In this document: one piece after another, positions 1-12,100 of the stretch
Numbering within the stretch: the first letter of the stretch is position 1
How the letters are laid out: the number at the start of each line of letters is the position of its first letter
Origin: Phoronis australis
Lineage: Eukaryota; Phoronida; Phoronidae
DNA length: 64,000 nucleotides
Reading direction: 5' to 3'
Assembly: GCA_002633005.1 (NCBI GenBank)
Contig: NMRA01000009.1
Span: 1,633,858 to 1,697,857, forward strand
The notes under the pieces: generated by a model
Database searches by the model: none
Seen by the model: the letters and a program-made list of their open reading frames with translations, nothing else
Told to the model about the DNA's origin: nothing
Made by a program: the position numbers and the translations under genes

Positions 1-345
1 TCGTGATCATCAAGGTGGATAAATACGGTCTAGTTCAATCTGCTAAACCCCACCGTTTACCCTCTGATAGGCGGGTTTGGGCCAATCTTATTTAGTGGGA
101 ATGTTTATAGCATGCATTATTATGCGATTCCAATATTTAACAAAATCCAAAGTCTCAGCAATACAGCGAAATTTATTTATTAGATCATGACGGAGGATTA
201 AGTAGATTTAAACGTCATTACTATAGGAAGATTTTACAGCATTTTCATAAATTCTCTGCCTGATCATGCTATAACTAATATGGCACCTACTAAATCATGC
301 ACTGTCTGGTTAGATGAAAATTGAGATTCTAAAAAGGGTACTTAC

Positions 346-3300
346 TTGGCTAATGCCTTCTCAAGGAATGACACCCACAATTCACCCTTCTTACAGCCAG
401 CTCCCCACGGCTCCCCATGACTAACAGCTATAAAATCATCCATATATATGTCATGGAATCTTCCAAACTTCCACAATCTCACATGAACAACACCAGTATC
501 CTCATTGTAGGCATCTTCAGGAAAGATCTAAAATCAAGGTAAAGTCATGAACGATTTTAACAGTAAACCAAAACATCACTCGAATTACAAACGACAACCA
601 AGAGGTTCTACAATCGTTTATGCTTCTTGAGCCATGAAAATAGATTGTATTGGCTTTTGTACACGGCCGACAAAGCCTAAATCTCTGACTGTTTCAAATA
701 ACTTGAGCTTCACCTATCATGATGGTGACAGTAGTACAGTGCATACCATGCCACCTACTGGAGCTTTTATTGTTAGACATTTGTGAGATATTTGCTATGG
801 ATTGTGGGAAACTGGTATATAATTTCAATCAGAATGAAAACAGCCATTGAATCCAATCAGAATGAAAACAGCCAGTGAAACCATAGAGAGAGAAACCATA
901 AAGAGATTAGAGCTGCGAGTCTTATGTTTATAAGTGACGAACTATGTTCACGACTGCGACAGACATGTTGTTTCCATCCCTGGCAAATGTAACCATTGTG
1001 CTCCAACTGGCGTCATTCACTCCCACCTGGGTGACACTTTCTATGGTCTGGATTAGGAGGACTTGCATTCTGCAAGACTGTGCTCTGGGATGGGATTTCT
1101 CCTAACTGTAAAAAGGTCACATCACCAAACTGCAACAGTTTATTTGATAGGTTACGGAGAGGGAGGAGTGCACTTACACCATCCGTAGAGTAGACACATT
1201 ACCTGTTTCATAATCTCTTCTTTATCAGCAATAACGGCCACAACAGACAGGAAGAAGCATGTGCCAGCAGAGCCCTGCTTAATGTCGAACCGATCAGTGA
1301 CACCTTTGAACAGTGCTACGTTCTTCATTATTTCCTGAGAGCAGAACAAGGTTGAATGTTAAACAAATTGAAAACCAGCAATGATGTTTCAATAAATAAA
1401 TGGTCTAAGGAACATCTAAATATAACAATTAAAGATACAATTTCCTTACATTGCAATGTTGATGTTTGACGCAATTTTGTGTGGTAGCAAATCTTGTAGT
1501 TTCAATACACATACGACAAAAAGTAACATATTTTAAGGGTAATCTAACCAGAAATAAAATTCAATAAATAGAAATGAAATGGTACCCTTGTTTAGGTTAT
1601 TATGTGTTCACAATTATATCGTTGCCAACATTCCAAAATGAAATCATTAGAATGCGGACTGTTCGGACTCCATGTACTCCAGTCAATAATGGGTACATAA
1701 CCATGGCTTGCAAATCGTGATGCGGGACAGAAAAGCATGGGAACGTTAAAAGCACTGGATTTTCATCTGGACTAACTGGTCAAAATACTAACTGGTCAAA
1801 AAACAAAAGCAATTTCATGTTTTTAAGCCAACTTTTATTGTATTTCTTTGGGGGAAAATGATTCTAACATAACTTTTAATGAGTAATCAAAATCACTAAA
1901 GTTTCAGGGCTCATACAGGATTGCAATTCATATCAGCCGCTGTTTCATTGCTGTAGTCATGAGGTAATTGCCCTGTGCCAAACAAAAGGAACTTTAGCAG
2001 CTCCGCGGCAGCCAATTTCCTGATGCCATTGTCTTTCGTTAAATTCAGTATAGATATCACAGTACTTGGTTGTCATAGTTTAACTGAGCAATAACTTTCT
2101 GGTTTCTATGTTGATTAAACCAATGTCTTGCTGTTGTCTGGCTCAGAAATCAAACGGGAGGTTTTTGTAACAAAGCGGGACACCTGGATCTAAGCACTAC
2201 TGCAAGGGGGAAATGTCCACAGCAACAAGCAGGAACACCATGCTCACAGCATTTTTAGTCATGCCAGTGAAATGGAACAATGAAATAGAGGTACATATAG
2301 TGTAGAAAAGCACGGAAACAGTGCATCAGTACATAAATATTCGTGTGGGTTGGTGATAGAAAAACTCACACATGGTCTATTCCACGTAACGTTAGAATCA
2401 GAAGCAACAGTCATTCCTTTTAAGGCCACTTGTTTAGTGAAGCTTTTGTCCACCCACTTTTCACCAGGGGGGACCTCTGGTTTCTCCATTAAATTGTCAG
2501 TATGGCCGGGATTACGTGGAACCGTTACCACATACTTCAGAAAGCCTAAAAAGAACAATGCTAACCTTAACCTAGATCCATGGAAACTGAAACTGTAGTA
2601 AACACACTTTCCATCATAAAAAACACTTTACAGTGTCATGAAATTGGTCTCAAAATGTTCCTCAATTATTATGAGTGTGATTTCTGGACTTGGAATGAAC
2701 TGACTGTTCGTTATTCTGTAAGCACGATCTTGGGGAATAACAAACTATCAGTAATTGGCAGGAGCAAAAATCTCTTCCTATATGAGTATGAAACAAATTG
2801 AGACCAATTCCATAGGATGGGTATCTTGCTGTTTAAAATATCTCACTTGGCTGTAGTTATCTCACATCTCCTCAGAAATGAAGTACTGGGAATATTGAAA
2901 CATGCAAATAATAACAAATTCCATTTTGAATCACAGAGATGAACATTGCAAGCTATCATAAAAATTTGGGTCAAATTTAGTTTGCATACATTTGCACAAC
3001 AAAACTTTTGCACTTGTGAATATACACAACTGATACTGATTTTAGAACCTTATCATATTACGCCACAGAGTGAACCAAAAATGGCAGCTACAGTGCCATC
3101 TTGTTTTTGACTTCTATCATAAACATCACACGAGCTGACCGAAAGAATTTCTAACAGAACAAAGAACTTGGCAAAATTTCCCTTATCTAAGTAAAAGTGC
3201 CTATAACTTTCCTACCAGTCAAATGTTCATGGTCTTCAGCAAAGTGTGGAGAAACATTCTGTGCATCATCGTCAGCATCAGGCTCCACCGTGAGATCATT

Positions 3301-3684
3301 TGGCACATCACTCAAATCCTGATTTAGGAGATAAGGGCTGTTGTCCTCAGGTGGTGCTGGCGGAGAAGGTAACTCTTTTTTCTCCTGCAGTGTTTCCACC
3401 AGATACTTGTCCTTTAACTTGATAAGTTCATCATCCTCAGACCAGGTAAAGTTATACAAATCTGGGTCAATACTATCAATTAACGACTCAGGCGTGATAT
3501 CGTTAATGGTGATGTTATCGTGAACTATATTCTGGTGCTTGTGACCGCCAGACTGAGTGGTCGCTGTTTCGCATCCATGATAAGGCCCACTCCCAGCCTG
3601 TGTGGTTTCCCAGTCTCGTCCACCAGAATCCCCGCACCCAACAGTCTGTTGAGGGGGAGCTGCTGTACTACCTCCACACCCCAT
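346..3684 (-). CDS. Calpain-like cysteine protease, 5' part (partial gene)
   Basis: Four exons are visible on the minus strand: 3684-3216, 2545-2370, 1334-1203 and 527-346. The phases agree and each junction has GT and AG. The gene continues beyond the left edge. Residues 1-157 are a low-complexity acidic/proline N-terminus starting MGCGGS. The calpain protease core follows: EKWVDKSF and TWNRP, then FDIKQGSAGTCFFLS, with the oxyanion Gln near residue 235 and the catalytic Cys near 241. Exon 4 ends ELWVSFLEKALA, the conserved end of subdomain PC1. The catalytic His and Asn lie off-window. Calpains are intracellular, usually Ca2+-dependent, limited-processing proteases. I chose the ATG at 3684 because it is the first ATG in the open frame and gives an acylation signal. 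Odd: the usual GDCW around the Cys reads GTCF here, so activity is uncertain. The paralogue class is not assignable. Confidence 0.87.
3216..3684 (-). CDS. Calpain exon 1: acylation signal and acidic linker
   Basis: The reading begins M-G-C-G-G-S, which fits the N-myristoylation pattern MGxxxS/T with a palmitoylatable Cys at position 3. A Gly/Pro/Gln-rich stretch follows with several GCG/GC repeats. An Asp/Glu-rich segment then leads to the donor at 3215-3211 (gtagg). No catalytic motif lies in this exon. That it is a membrane anchor is inferred from the motif, not shown. Confidence 0.75.
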
Positions 3685-6600
3685 CAAGAAGGCGGAAATT
3701 TACAGCACAGCATTCACTGAAGCTGAAAGAAGCACAGTGTATATGTAGGTACCGGAATGTTGCGAACAATCCAGGAATCTTACACAAACATCATGTAGGA
3801 CAAAGGAACTCCCACATCAGAAGCTGAATTATTTATTAAGTTAGTAGACATACATAAATCCCACAAGAATTCTGTTTCATCATTTCAGCATGCAAAAAAT
3901 TTGCTATTAGTGCTACTTATGTTCAATAACAATTTTTTATGTTGCCAGGACCTTTAAATTCACTAGATACAGATGAACGTATTTAGATCGCGGCTAGTAT
4001 GTCCAAAATAATGCATTTTTTTCTAGAAAACTTTAATCAAATTTTGTGCAAGCAGGTGCATGTGCCTTAAATCTTCACAAATATCTGTTTGTTGAATATG
4101 TCAGTTTTTTCCATTTGTAATTCCTCGTAATTTTAAATATAGTTAGCATTAAATGATGCTGGTTAAGTTTTATCCACGGATTACTTAAGAAATGAGCTCC
4201 TCTGTTTTAAACACGTGTTTCGCATAGGGTTGCATGCATCTAATGCCCTTTATATTATACATTCTGACTTTTTGTATACAGCTTTAGCGCAGTATTTGCC
4301 TCATGTTCAGTTTGCTTGTTCAATTTTGAACTTCTTGGATTCGACACTGGTCTGAGGTTTGATTTGGCAACCTGTAGATCTCTTCTGCACCTCAGATCTT
4401 GTTTGGTGAACTCAGCACGATCTATTGGGCAAAGAGGGCGAAATTGGTATTGAGCACGCGAGACAGTCCTCTGTTCTGCTAACAAAGTGCTGTCCATTCA
4501 GCCAATCTCAGGTGCATTAGCGAATATTTGCCGAGTTAACCAGTTCTTCACTTTGAGGTAAACCTGGCTCGTTTTTTTCATTTACGGCATTTCATTTTTG
4601 GATTTTGCCAACTACTCATGGGACCAGTATATTTCCAAAAGCTAGATCCTCTACAGGAATTCTTGCAATGGGCCAGGGGACTTCAGCTCTCATTTAACAA
4701 CTACGAAATTTTTGTATGGAAAGTTGATGTTATATGCTGGAGCTCTACAGTTATTAATTTACGAGTTTTCACAAGGTTTTTGATAAAAGTGAGTACCAGG
4801 TAACACTCTGAAGGAGACAGAAACAACGGTGGTGTGCTGTAGTGGCAATCTAAGCCAGCACGGGCTGGAACTCTTGTCTTTATAGTCTTGAAAAAACCTG
4901 ATGGCATAGGTAATTAAGTTACTACTAATATTAACTTTGAAAAATGAGACACAGTGGCAGTCACAGGAATTGAATTAATTGTTCATATTATCTCTGAATA
5001 ACTTCCGAGGCTGCTTTTACTCAAGGCATTTACTGTTGTGCATGGGCGGCGCTAGCCAGCCAGCTAGCTGTATGAAGACTGTCGTCAAAATATACAGCTT
5101 TGTACCAAGGCTAGGGCGGCGCAGCACTGAAAAGATGTGGGGGGGGGGGGCTAAAGCCCCCTCAGCCCGCTCCTGTGGTGCACCGCCTATAGACCATGTG
5201 CGGGGTGACACTGAAAAAAGTGAAGCCCCCCAGGCCCCTATGGTGCGCCGCCCCCCTGTTGTGTACGTGGTCTACTAATTGTAAATGTAAACAATGAAAC
5301 ATGTGCTTGGTAACCAATTCAAGTGTAACGCAGTGAGATTGCAACACCAGTGTTAGTGACGACTGTTCGTCGTCTGGCGTTTTGGCGACTGCTCTTCACT
5401 TTCGGGAACGTTAGTATACACTGACTTACTATTTGCCACGCAAAAAAGCGTAGGTAACGTCGAAAAATCCGAGTAAATCGAAACCACGAGCGTAGCGTAG
5501 ATCACACACAATCAATAATCAGTAGTGTTGTTGCACACCGTCAACAGGTGGCGAGACCGATGAGACATATAATAGCTTACATTTACTACGTTAGCCAACA
5601 CTGCGTGTACTAGTCGCTAACCGACTAGAGCGACGTCTTTCGTGAAAATGGCTTTATAGTTATATTTAGCCCATTGCGCTCTATCGAGTGGGCCTCGCTG
5701 GTTCCCTGCGAGTTCTATTTATTTTTGCAGTCTTAATACACAAGATAATTGTGTTTACTCTTATTCGTTATTTATTTACAAATTTTATTATTGTTGTACT
5801 ATATGTTTGTTTTTATCTATTCTTTATTGTTTATTTCAGTATTTATTTATTTTTGTTTATTCGCTATTACTTATTCACAGGCGGATTTGGGGGGAGGAGG
5901 GGCTGCCGACGTAGGATGAATATGCCTTAACTGCTGATAGTTGGATTTACGACAGCTCGGGAAAGCATCGTAAAAAACTACCCTACATGGACTGTGTATT
6001 CAATAGGCATCTTGGCTGTTTTATGGGGGCATACACGGCAGGTTTACTGGACTGCAGGCAGGAATTCTATCTCTTGCTGGTTTTCAAACCCCTACTCCTC
6101 TTGCCTCAAGTTTCATTCGCCACAACCCACCCCAAGATCTCTACCCATTTCAGATATCATCAGACACGATTGCTGGGGGTCGAGTGAATCAGTCCCAAAT
6201 AGCGATTCCACTATGTTCCCTAAAACTACTGCGTATTTGTAAGTTTTCTACTTTGAATTCTCAATATTATTGAAAATCAGTAGGGATCTTTTAATGCAAC
6301 GCCCCTAATTTAAGGACTAAGTCTCTAAATATTTTGACTGAACTAAGGGATCACTTTTTAGTTATATTATTAGAAAACGTCATAACATAAAAGAATCGAT
6401 CGTAATAAAGATAAAATGATACGAAAATATAAAAACTGTGAGTAAAGAACGAAAAAAATACCCAAACGATTTAGCAATTTAGTTGAGCACAGGCGAATTC
6501 AGGCTTAGGCCGCACTTCTTAAAAAATCATTGATCCGACCCCCGCCCTTTTAAAAAATCCTGTTGAGTCGATATTTGGGACAGTTTCATTTAACTGGGCA

Positions 6601-8200
6601 CAGACCTCCCTGCTTGAATCTAGAATGGAAAGGTAATAGCTAGCACTATAGTCTTAACAATGGCGGTTGTTATTACGGTACACCCAAATTGGTTGTCTTT
6701 GGCATTCGCACAGAGTTACAGCCTGCAACTGTGGAGAGTAATTTTAACTTGGTACATTTTAAATATTGCCCAATGACTAAAAAGGTTATTTGTTTTTACT
6801 TTGACAAAGGGCCACACCCCAAAGGAATGATGGTTTTAAATACGTTTCATACCGGTTTTCGTTATTTCATTTCTAATACTCCTGTGCACTTGTTTTTTCT
6901 TACCGGGAACGGGTTGATATCTTTTCATTTCATTTACTAAACTTGCAAAACAGTGGCAACAGCGAAATTTAATTAGTTTAGTTAATTGTGAACCCAGCCC
7001 TGAACTTTCCAGATAAGAGCTACACTACACATTTCACGGCAAACAAAACTACATGTGTCATTAGTTTAATCTTTATGAGAACTCAAACCAAAAAATATAT
7101 ACAAAAGTATAAATATGGTGATAGGCAAACTGAAGATTTGGAATCTTTGGACGATTTCGGTTGCACTGACTACATCACTGTTCTAGCTTTTTGTTAATCA
7201 TAAAAAGCTGAAGAGTGGGCACAAGTCAAGTGCAACTGTTTCCTAGTCAAAAATCTGGTTAAACGATACTGAAAGAATATTAAAAGAATAATCCATGTGA
7301 TATTGTTAACTCAGATCAGCGTTTGTAAATCCACCGGGTATATCAATAAGCACAGTCGTTATCTTCAATCCTAGTATTTAGCTTATTAGCTCATCGATTT
7401 TTAAAATCTAAAACCGTACTCGGTTGATTTTTCCAGCTGAATACCGCCGTGGTATTCGTTTTTAACGAAAATTATTGTTAATGCATTTGGACGTATATTA
7501 AAGGGAGGTGTGGTTTTGAGAAGAAACGAGATCACGTGCAGATTTGCAATGAGATAAATGTATGTATAGGTCATTGCATGGCACTTTTGGCGAAGTGAAC
7601 TTGCTTTTGCACCCATGCGTAAACTTAGATCACGTTCACATTGCACGTACATAAATTTAAATTAACAAGACCTCTGGAGCTAGGTGTTGTAATGTTAAAC
7701 ACTCTTGTGTATTCTTACCCCTTGCTTTATTATTTTGCGTTCATACGCCAAATATTCGCACCGCACGTAAATATACACTGGGATATAATCGCTATCATCA
7801 GGAACTTCCCGCTATCATGTAAAGGGCTTTAACATTATGCGTATACTGTACACACCCGACGTTTCATCTATTTCCACCCCACTTATGATGTACAGTGATT
7901 TATCATACGGTAAGTCAATCAGAAATGATGGATCATTTCAATTTGGAGCTGGGCAACAAAAAATATTTTGGCACACAATGGAAGAATCCTACCACGTCTT
8001 ATTTTCTGCCACTGGAATAAGGCAACACTATTTCAGCGATACCATTGGACTCCTGTGCTCTGGTGATACTCATCAGAAAACTGAAATAAAAAGTGGACGT
8101 GTTTTAAACAAAAAAATAACAGGAAGCTGTCACCTTTGTTGCCAGACTACAAGCTCACTGACAACCAACAGTGAAATTTCTTGTGGTTCTAGATCATAAA
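3685..8200. other. Intergenic region, no gene recognised
   Basis: This is the space between the calpain 5' end and the FKBP 3' side. Open frames here are short, on both strands, and lack any recognisable motif or exon-like conservation. Around 5,040-5,260 is a GC-rich patch with a G11 run and two imperfect copies of a ~65-bp unit. Around 5,700-5,890 is a T-rich stretch that gives a spurious hydrophobic frame. I see no RNA gene. Confidence 0.5.
5040..5260. repeat. GC-rich patch with poly-G tract and imperfect tandem duplication
   Basis: A run of about eleven G, followed by CTAAAGCCCCC, can fold on itself. Two diverged units, each with a block like GGTGCACCGCC or GGTGCGCCGCC, follow each other. 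Probably an old repeat. No coding function is seen. Confidence 0.45.
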
Positions 8201-8457
8201 CCGTGACAAAAACATAGATAGTATTCCCCTTCAAAGAAACAAGCTTCCACAGGATTGAGTTTTAACTCAATGGGTTTACTATAACGGGTATCTTTAAAGG
8301 TGCAGTGAAGTGTGTAAATGTCACATATAATGGTAATTAGGCCAATGATATGACCTGAACAACAAAACAAGAATACTTTCACTTGACAAAAATTGCCAAG
8401 TAATTTTGCTAAATATAAACACCTCAAAACAAGAACAAAATGGTTTACTGTCAATAG

Positions 8458-8562
8458 TTTATTGTCACCAACATACTTATATGACATATACATGACCATA
8501 GAGAGGTTCAGCTATAAACAAAATTCTTTCAATAAGTCTTACTTTTGTCAATACAATTTATT
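8458..8562 (-). terminator. Candidate poly(A) signals of the FKBP gene
   Basis: AATAAA occurs on the minus strand at 8562-8557 and 8463-8458, 570-680 bp downstream of the FKBP stop codon at 9136-9134, with T-rich DNA nearby. Such hexamers are common by chance in AT-rich DNA, so the exact 3' end is a guess. Confidence 0.3.
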
Positions 8563-9133
8563 TCAAAATTCAAAATTAAGAAGTAAAAAACAAAGCATAC
8601 ACGTTTTCTTAGGAAAAATGCAAAAACAACCAAAAATGTCAAGGCCATTTAACCTCAAACAAAAAGTCCTGTAGCACAAAATGTAAAAACATACAGGTAT
8701 ACGGAAAACATGAAGGTGTGCAGTCGTGACAGAGGTAGAAAAACCAGGTCAAAGCACCATTATGAGGGCTTTGCACTTAGCAATCACTAACAGTTCAAAG
8801 TGGTAACACAGAAATTTAAAAGTACAACTACAAGTTTTACTTTCCGAAAAAATAAAATTATGTGAGTCAGCTCTTTGCACATTGCCAACAATTACCCCAA
8901 CAGGCATTCAGGGCTCCATTTCATGAAACTATTTTAGTTTCAACTCAAGACAGGAATAACAATGCTGTCATCCCATTACATGTCACATTGCAACTGTTGA
9001 ACAATGCTGTTGACGTCATGCCAACAACCAATGTTAGACTTAAACTTTGATGAAACAGAGCCCAGGAACACAGCAGTCCACTTCAAGGTCTGTGTGTAAT
9101 TCGCCTTTAACCCTGCATGCTATCTTCATAAGA

Positions 9134-12100
9134 CTAGGCACCAATGCCTAGCAACTCCACATCAAAGAACAGCGTCTGGTTTGGTTTAATAGTATGGAAA
9201 GTTAAGGCTCAACGCTGTACTGTCCTACACGTTCAATAGCAAAAAACAAGACAATTAGATGAGGATTGTTAACAGTTGAAACTTTACTAGCATGCAGTCT
9301 TGACTATTCAATTATGACACCAAGTAAGAGTTGGAGAGAGTTCATTTTTTGGTCTTTTCATGACTGTGCTCGACCATAAGCAATCCAACTAAAAAAACTG
9401 TGGAAAGATTGTGATGACAAGTATGAAAATGGGCCAGGAAATGATACAAGACGAACACAGGCATTAGGTCTGTTTTAAAGATTCATACGGTAGTGAACGT
9501 CAGATAACCAGACTCGTCCAAATTGATTTCAGCCAGGTTCTTGTAAACAGATTGTCTACTTTCATAAAATTTTATACCGATTCTTCCAATCGTCTGGCTG
9601 CTACAAAGGTGGATGCCAAAGACGGAATACAGAAAATTAAAAATACCACTAGGGGGTGCACAAGAGGTTGTAGCTGTGATCCACTGAGAAACTTGGTAGC
9701 TACAGAGGTAGGCACAAGTAGTCAGGTTCGTAAGTCAAGGTTAATAGCAACACACCCATCAAATTACAGGATGATCCTTTAAGAACTTAGTAGACATTGA
9801 GGCAAACACAAAAATAAAAACGGCACTAGGAAGCATAGCAATATTCAGATGCGTATGAAAATCAACATCAGCCGTGCTTTCCGTCACATATCATGACGAT
9901 ATTTCACTACACTAGGTACATACTAAGCCAAGCACAACTAGGGAGAAAAGCAGCTATCAGATTCCTCTGAAAAGCGACGGCTGTCACACTGTCATTAATA
10001 GGAACATAACCCCCCAGTTTCATAACAATCCTTCAAATTATTTGGCAGATGCAAAAATGCACAACAAAATTGCCACTAGTTGTGCACAATACGTCAGACC
10101 CATCCAAATGATTCAGGTGACATCCGACATTGATACCAAAATATCTACCAAGTTTCATAAATATTCTGAGGGACTTGGCAAATATCAATGAGAACACAGG
10201 AGACACAGCAGTCATCAAAGTCATCCAAAAGTTGTCCTCATATGTCATCAAGTGAACAGGAACATGTCTGCCAAATTTCAAGAAAATAAAAAAAATCATT
10301 GCAGGCAGTCTGGTACACATATATACCAGACAAGCACAGGTCACTCAGATGGGCCCATTAAACTGATCACCTAAACCCATGTTTATCCTTTACCAAGCTG
10401 AGGAGCTAGAGACCTGACTCAAGGGTCTAGCACTATGCCCCAATGGAACTCAAATGCACAACTTTGAGTAAAGGAAGCGGACATCTACACCACTAGACCA
10501 CACTGCCTCTTTTTAAATTTCGAGAAGGTTCTCCTATGAAATTAAGAAATACAGCTACGTATGCCAGACAGAGAAGACTACAGTATGTGCCAACAAACAT
10601 GTTGATAGGAGCATAAAACGACATACCATAACTTTTTTCCCGTCCGGAGAACAGTTGGCCAGGGGGTGTTCTAAGGTTTTAGTATTTGACCTAGTACACA
10701 CATGCTCTAAAACAAAAGGATATATTCCACCAGCTCCCTGAGAACCATAAGCATAGTCAGGTGAACACCTGATGATGGAACGCTGGCCCACCGACATCTG
10801 AAAAGATAGAATAGCACTCGTGTATAAGTTGAATGCCATCTGAAGTTGGCAGCTTAATGTGCTGAGCCACCTGTGGCGACATGTCTTCAAGGTTACGTAG
10901 GACCTTCTCGACAAGTCTATGTATTTAGCCCAATATTTGACTTTAAACTATACATTTTATGAATGCAGAAACACTGTAGAATTCAGTTTTTGACTTTTTG
11001 TCAATCTTCCATTCACTGGATCACGTGACCATGTCTTTTTAGAAAAAGTTAGTTAAAAAGAACATGACCTAATTTTGTTTGATATAAAGTTCAGGGTGAA
11101 ATGTCAAAAATGCTGTAATTATTTTCTAAAAACTCAGATATTAGATTCTAGGCCCAGGTTTCAAGTAAACATAAACGATTGTGACAAGGGTACAGGTGCA
11201 TCAAGATTTGATTGGAGCCCAAAAGAGTTGTTTGGGGCAAACAAATGGCAGGATTGATATTTGTCTAGATGTGTATGGATTGCTAACCTTTGAAACTCCT
11301 TCATCCCAACCTTTAATAACCTGGCCAACTCCAAGAGTGAACACAAACTCTCTGCCCTTCTTCCTGGATGAGTCGAAGACTTCAGATGGAGTTATCTGCT
11401 CATCAAAAGCACCTACAAGTGATCAACACAATAAAACTGAAGTTCTGAAAACTAAAAAATTCCGCAACACGAAGCTTCTGCAAGTCTAATGGTTAACCAT
11501 AAGCTCTGCCCAATGGGGCAATGTCAACACTAAAATAGGCCACAATACTGAGCAAACATTGGGGCACGCTTCAATATAACAGTAACACACATCTTATTGG
11601 GGTATGCCAAGAAGGCAAAAATTTATTTTGTCAATTCTTCAAAGAAAAATAAAGATTAAAATAATCTAGTCTTTCTTTTGCTTGGTTTGTATCACTAGAT
11701 GCCAGAAAACAACCTTTTGCCAAGTCTCTCCTATTGGCAGCTAAGTAATCAACCTTTAAAAAAATGAAAAATGACAATTTCAGGAATTGTTTTGTGTGAA
11801 ATAAGTAAAGAATGACTGTAGCACAATGCTCTCTACGATTCTGAAGTGTTTTTAAAATACCTACTATCCCATAGGATCCAGGAAGGGTCAAGGGGCTCCA
11901 TTCATGTGATCAGTGAACTTTATTTAGTCCAAAGTTTTATCAAAAGTACTTAAAAGAAGCTAACTGACCATACAAAAATGAATAAAAGGGTTCCACCACA
12001 AAACAAACCAAAGCAATACTTTTCAAATGACACTGCATGGTCTTTAAGGTTAGTTTGCCATCTGCGATTCTGATGCCTATGAAGTTTTATTGTTTCATAA

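Larger units (their letters stand above)
9192..10723 (-). other. U12-type AT-AC intron (FKBP intron 4)
   Basis: The donor at 10723 reads ATATCCTTTT immediately after GGTGGAAT. The acceptor side reads CCTTAACTTTCCATAC, ending at 9192. The branch adenosine (9202) is 10 nt from the AC. These are the consensus signals of the minor spliceosome. Splicing here gives [17 protein letters not shown], which aligns without gap to the FKBP12 C-terminus. No GT-AG choice restores that alignment. Phase is 2. The intron also contains a tRNA-derived SINE and one reversed copy of the dispersed repeat described under MDC1. Confidence 0.92.

Noticed and set aside
5688-5930. Hydrophobic 80-residue frame that looks like a membrane protein
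   Set aside because: It comes from a T/A-rich low-complexity stretch; the Phe/Ile/Leu/Tyr content follows from the base composition.
7837-8199. 120-residue plus-strand frame
   Set aside because: No family motif, no exon-like flanks, no supporting neighbour; length is expected by chance in this window.
10435-10510. Functional tRNA gene
   Set aside because: Box B is degraded and no clean cloverleaf or anticodon arm can be drawn; treated as a SINE fragment.
10555-10914. 119-residue minus-strand frame containing the FKBP segment
   Set aside because: Only 10,724-10,797 is exon. The rest is read-through into introns, as shown by the U12 donor and upstream acceptor.
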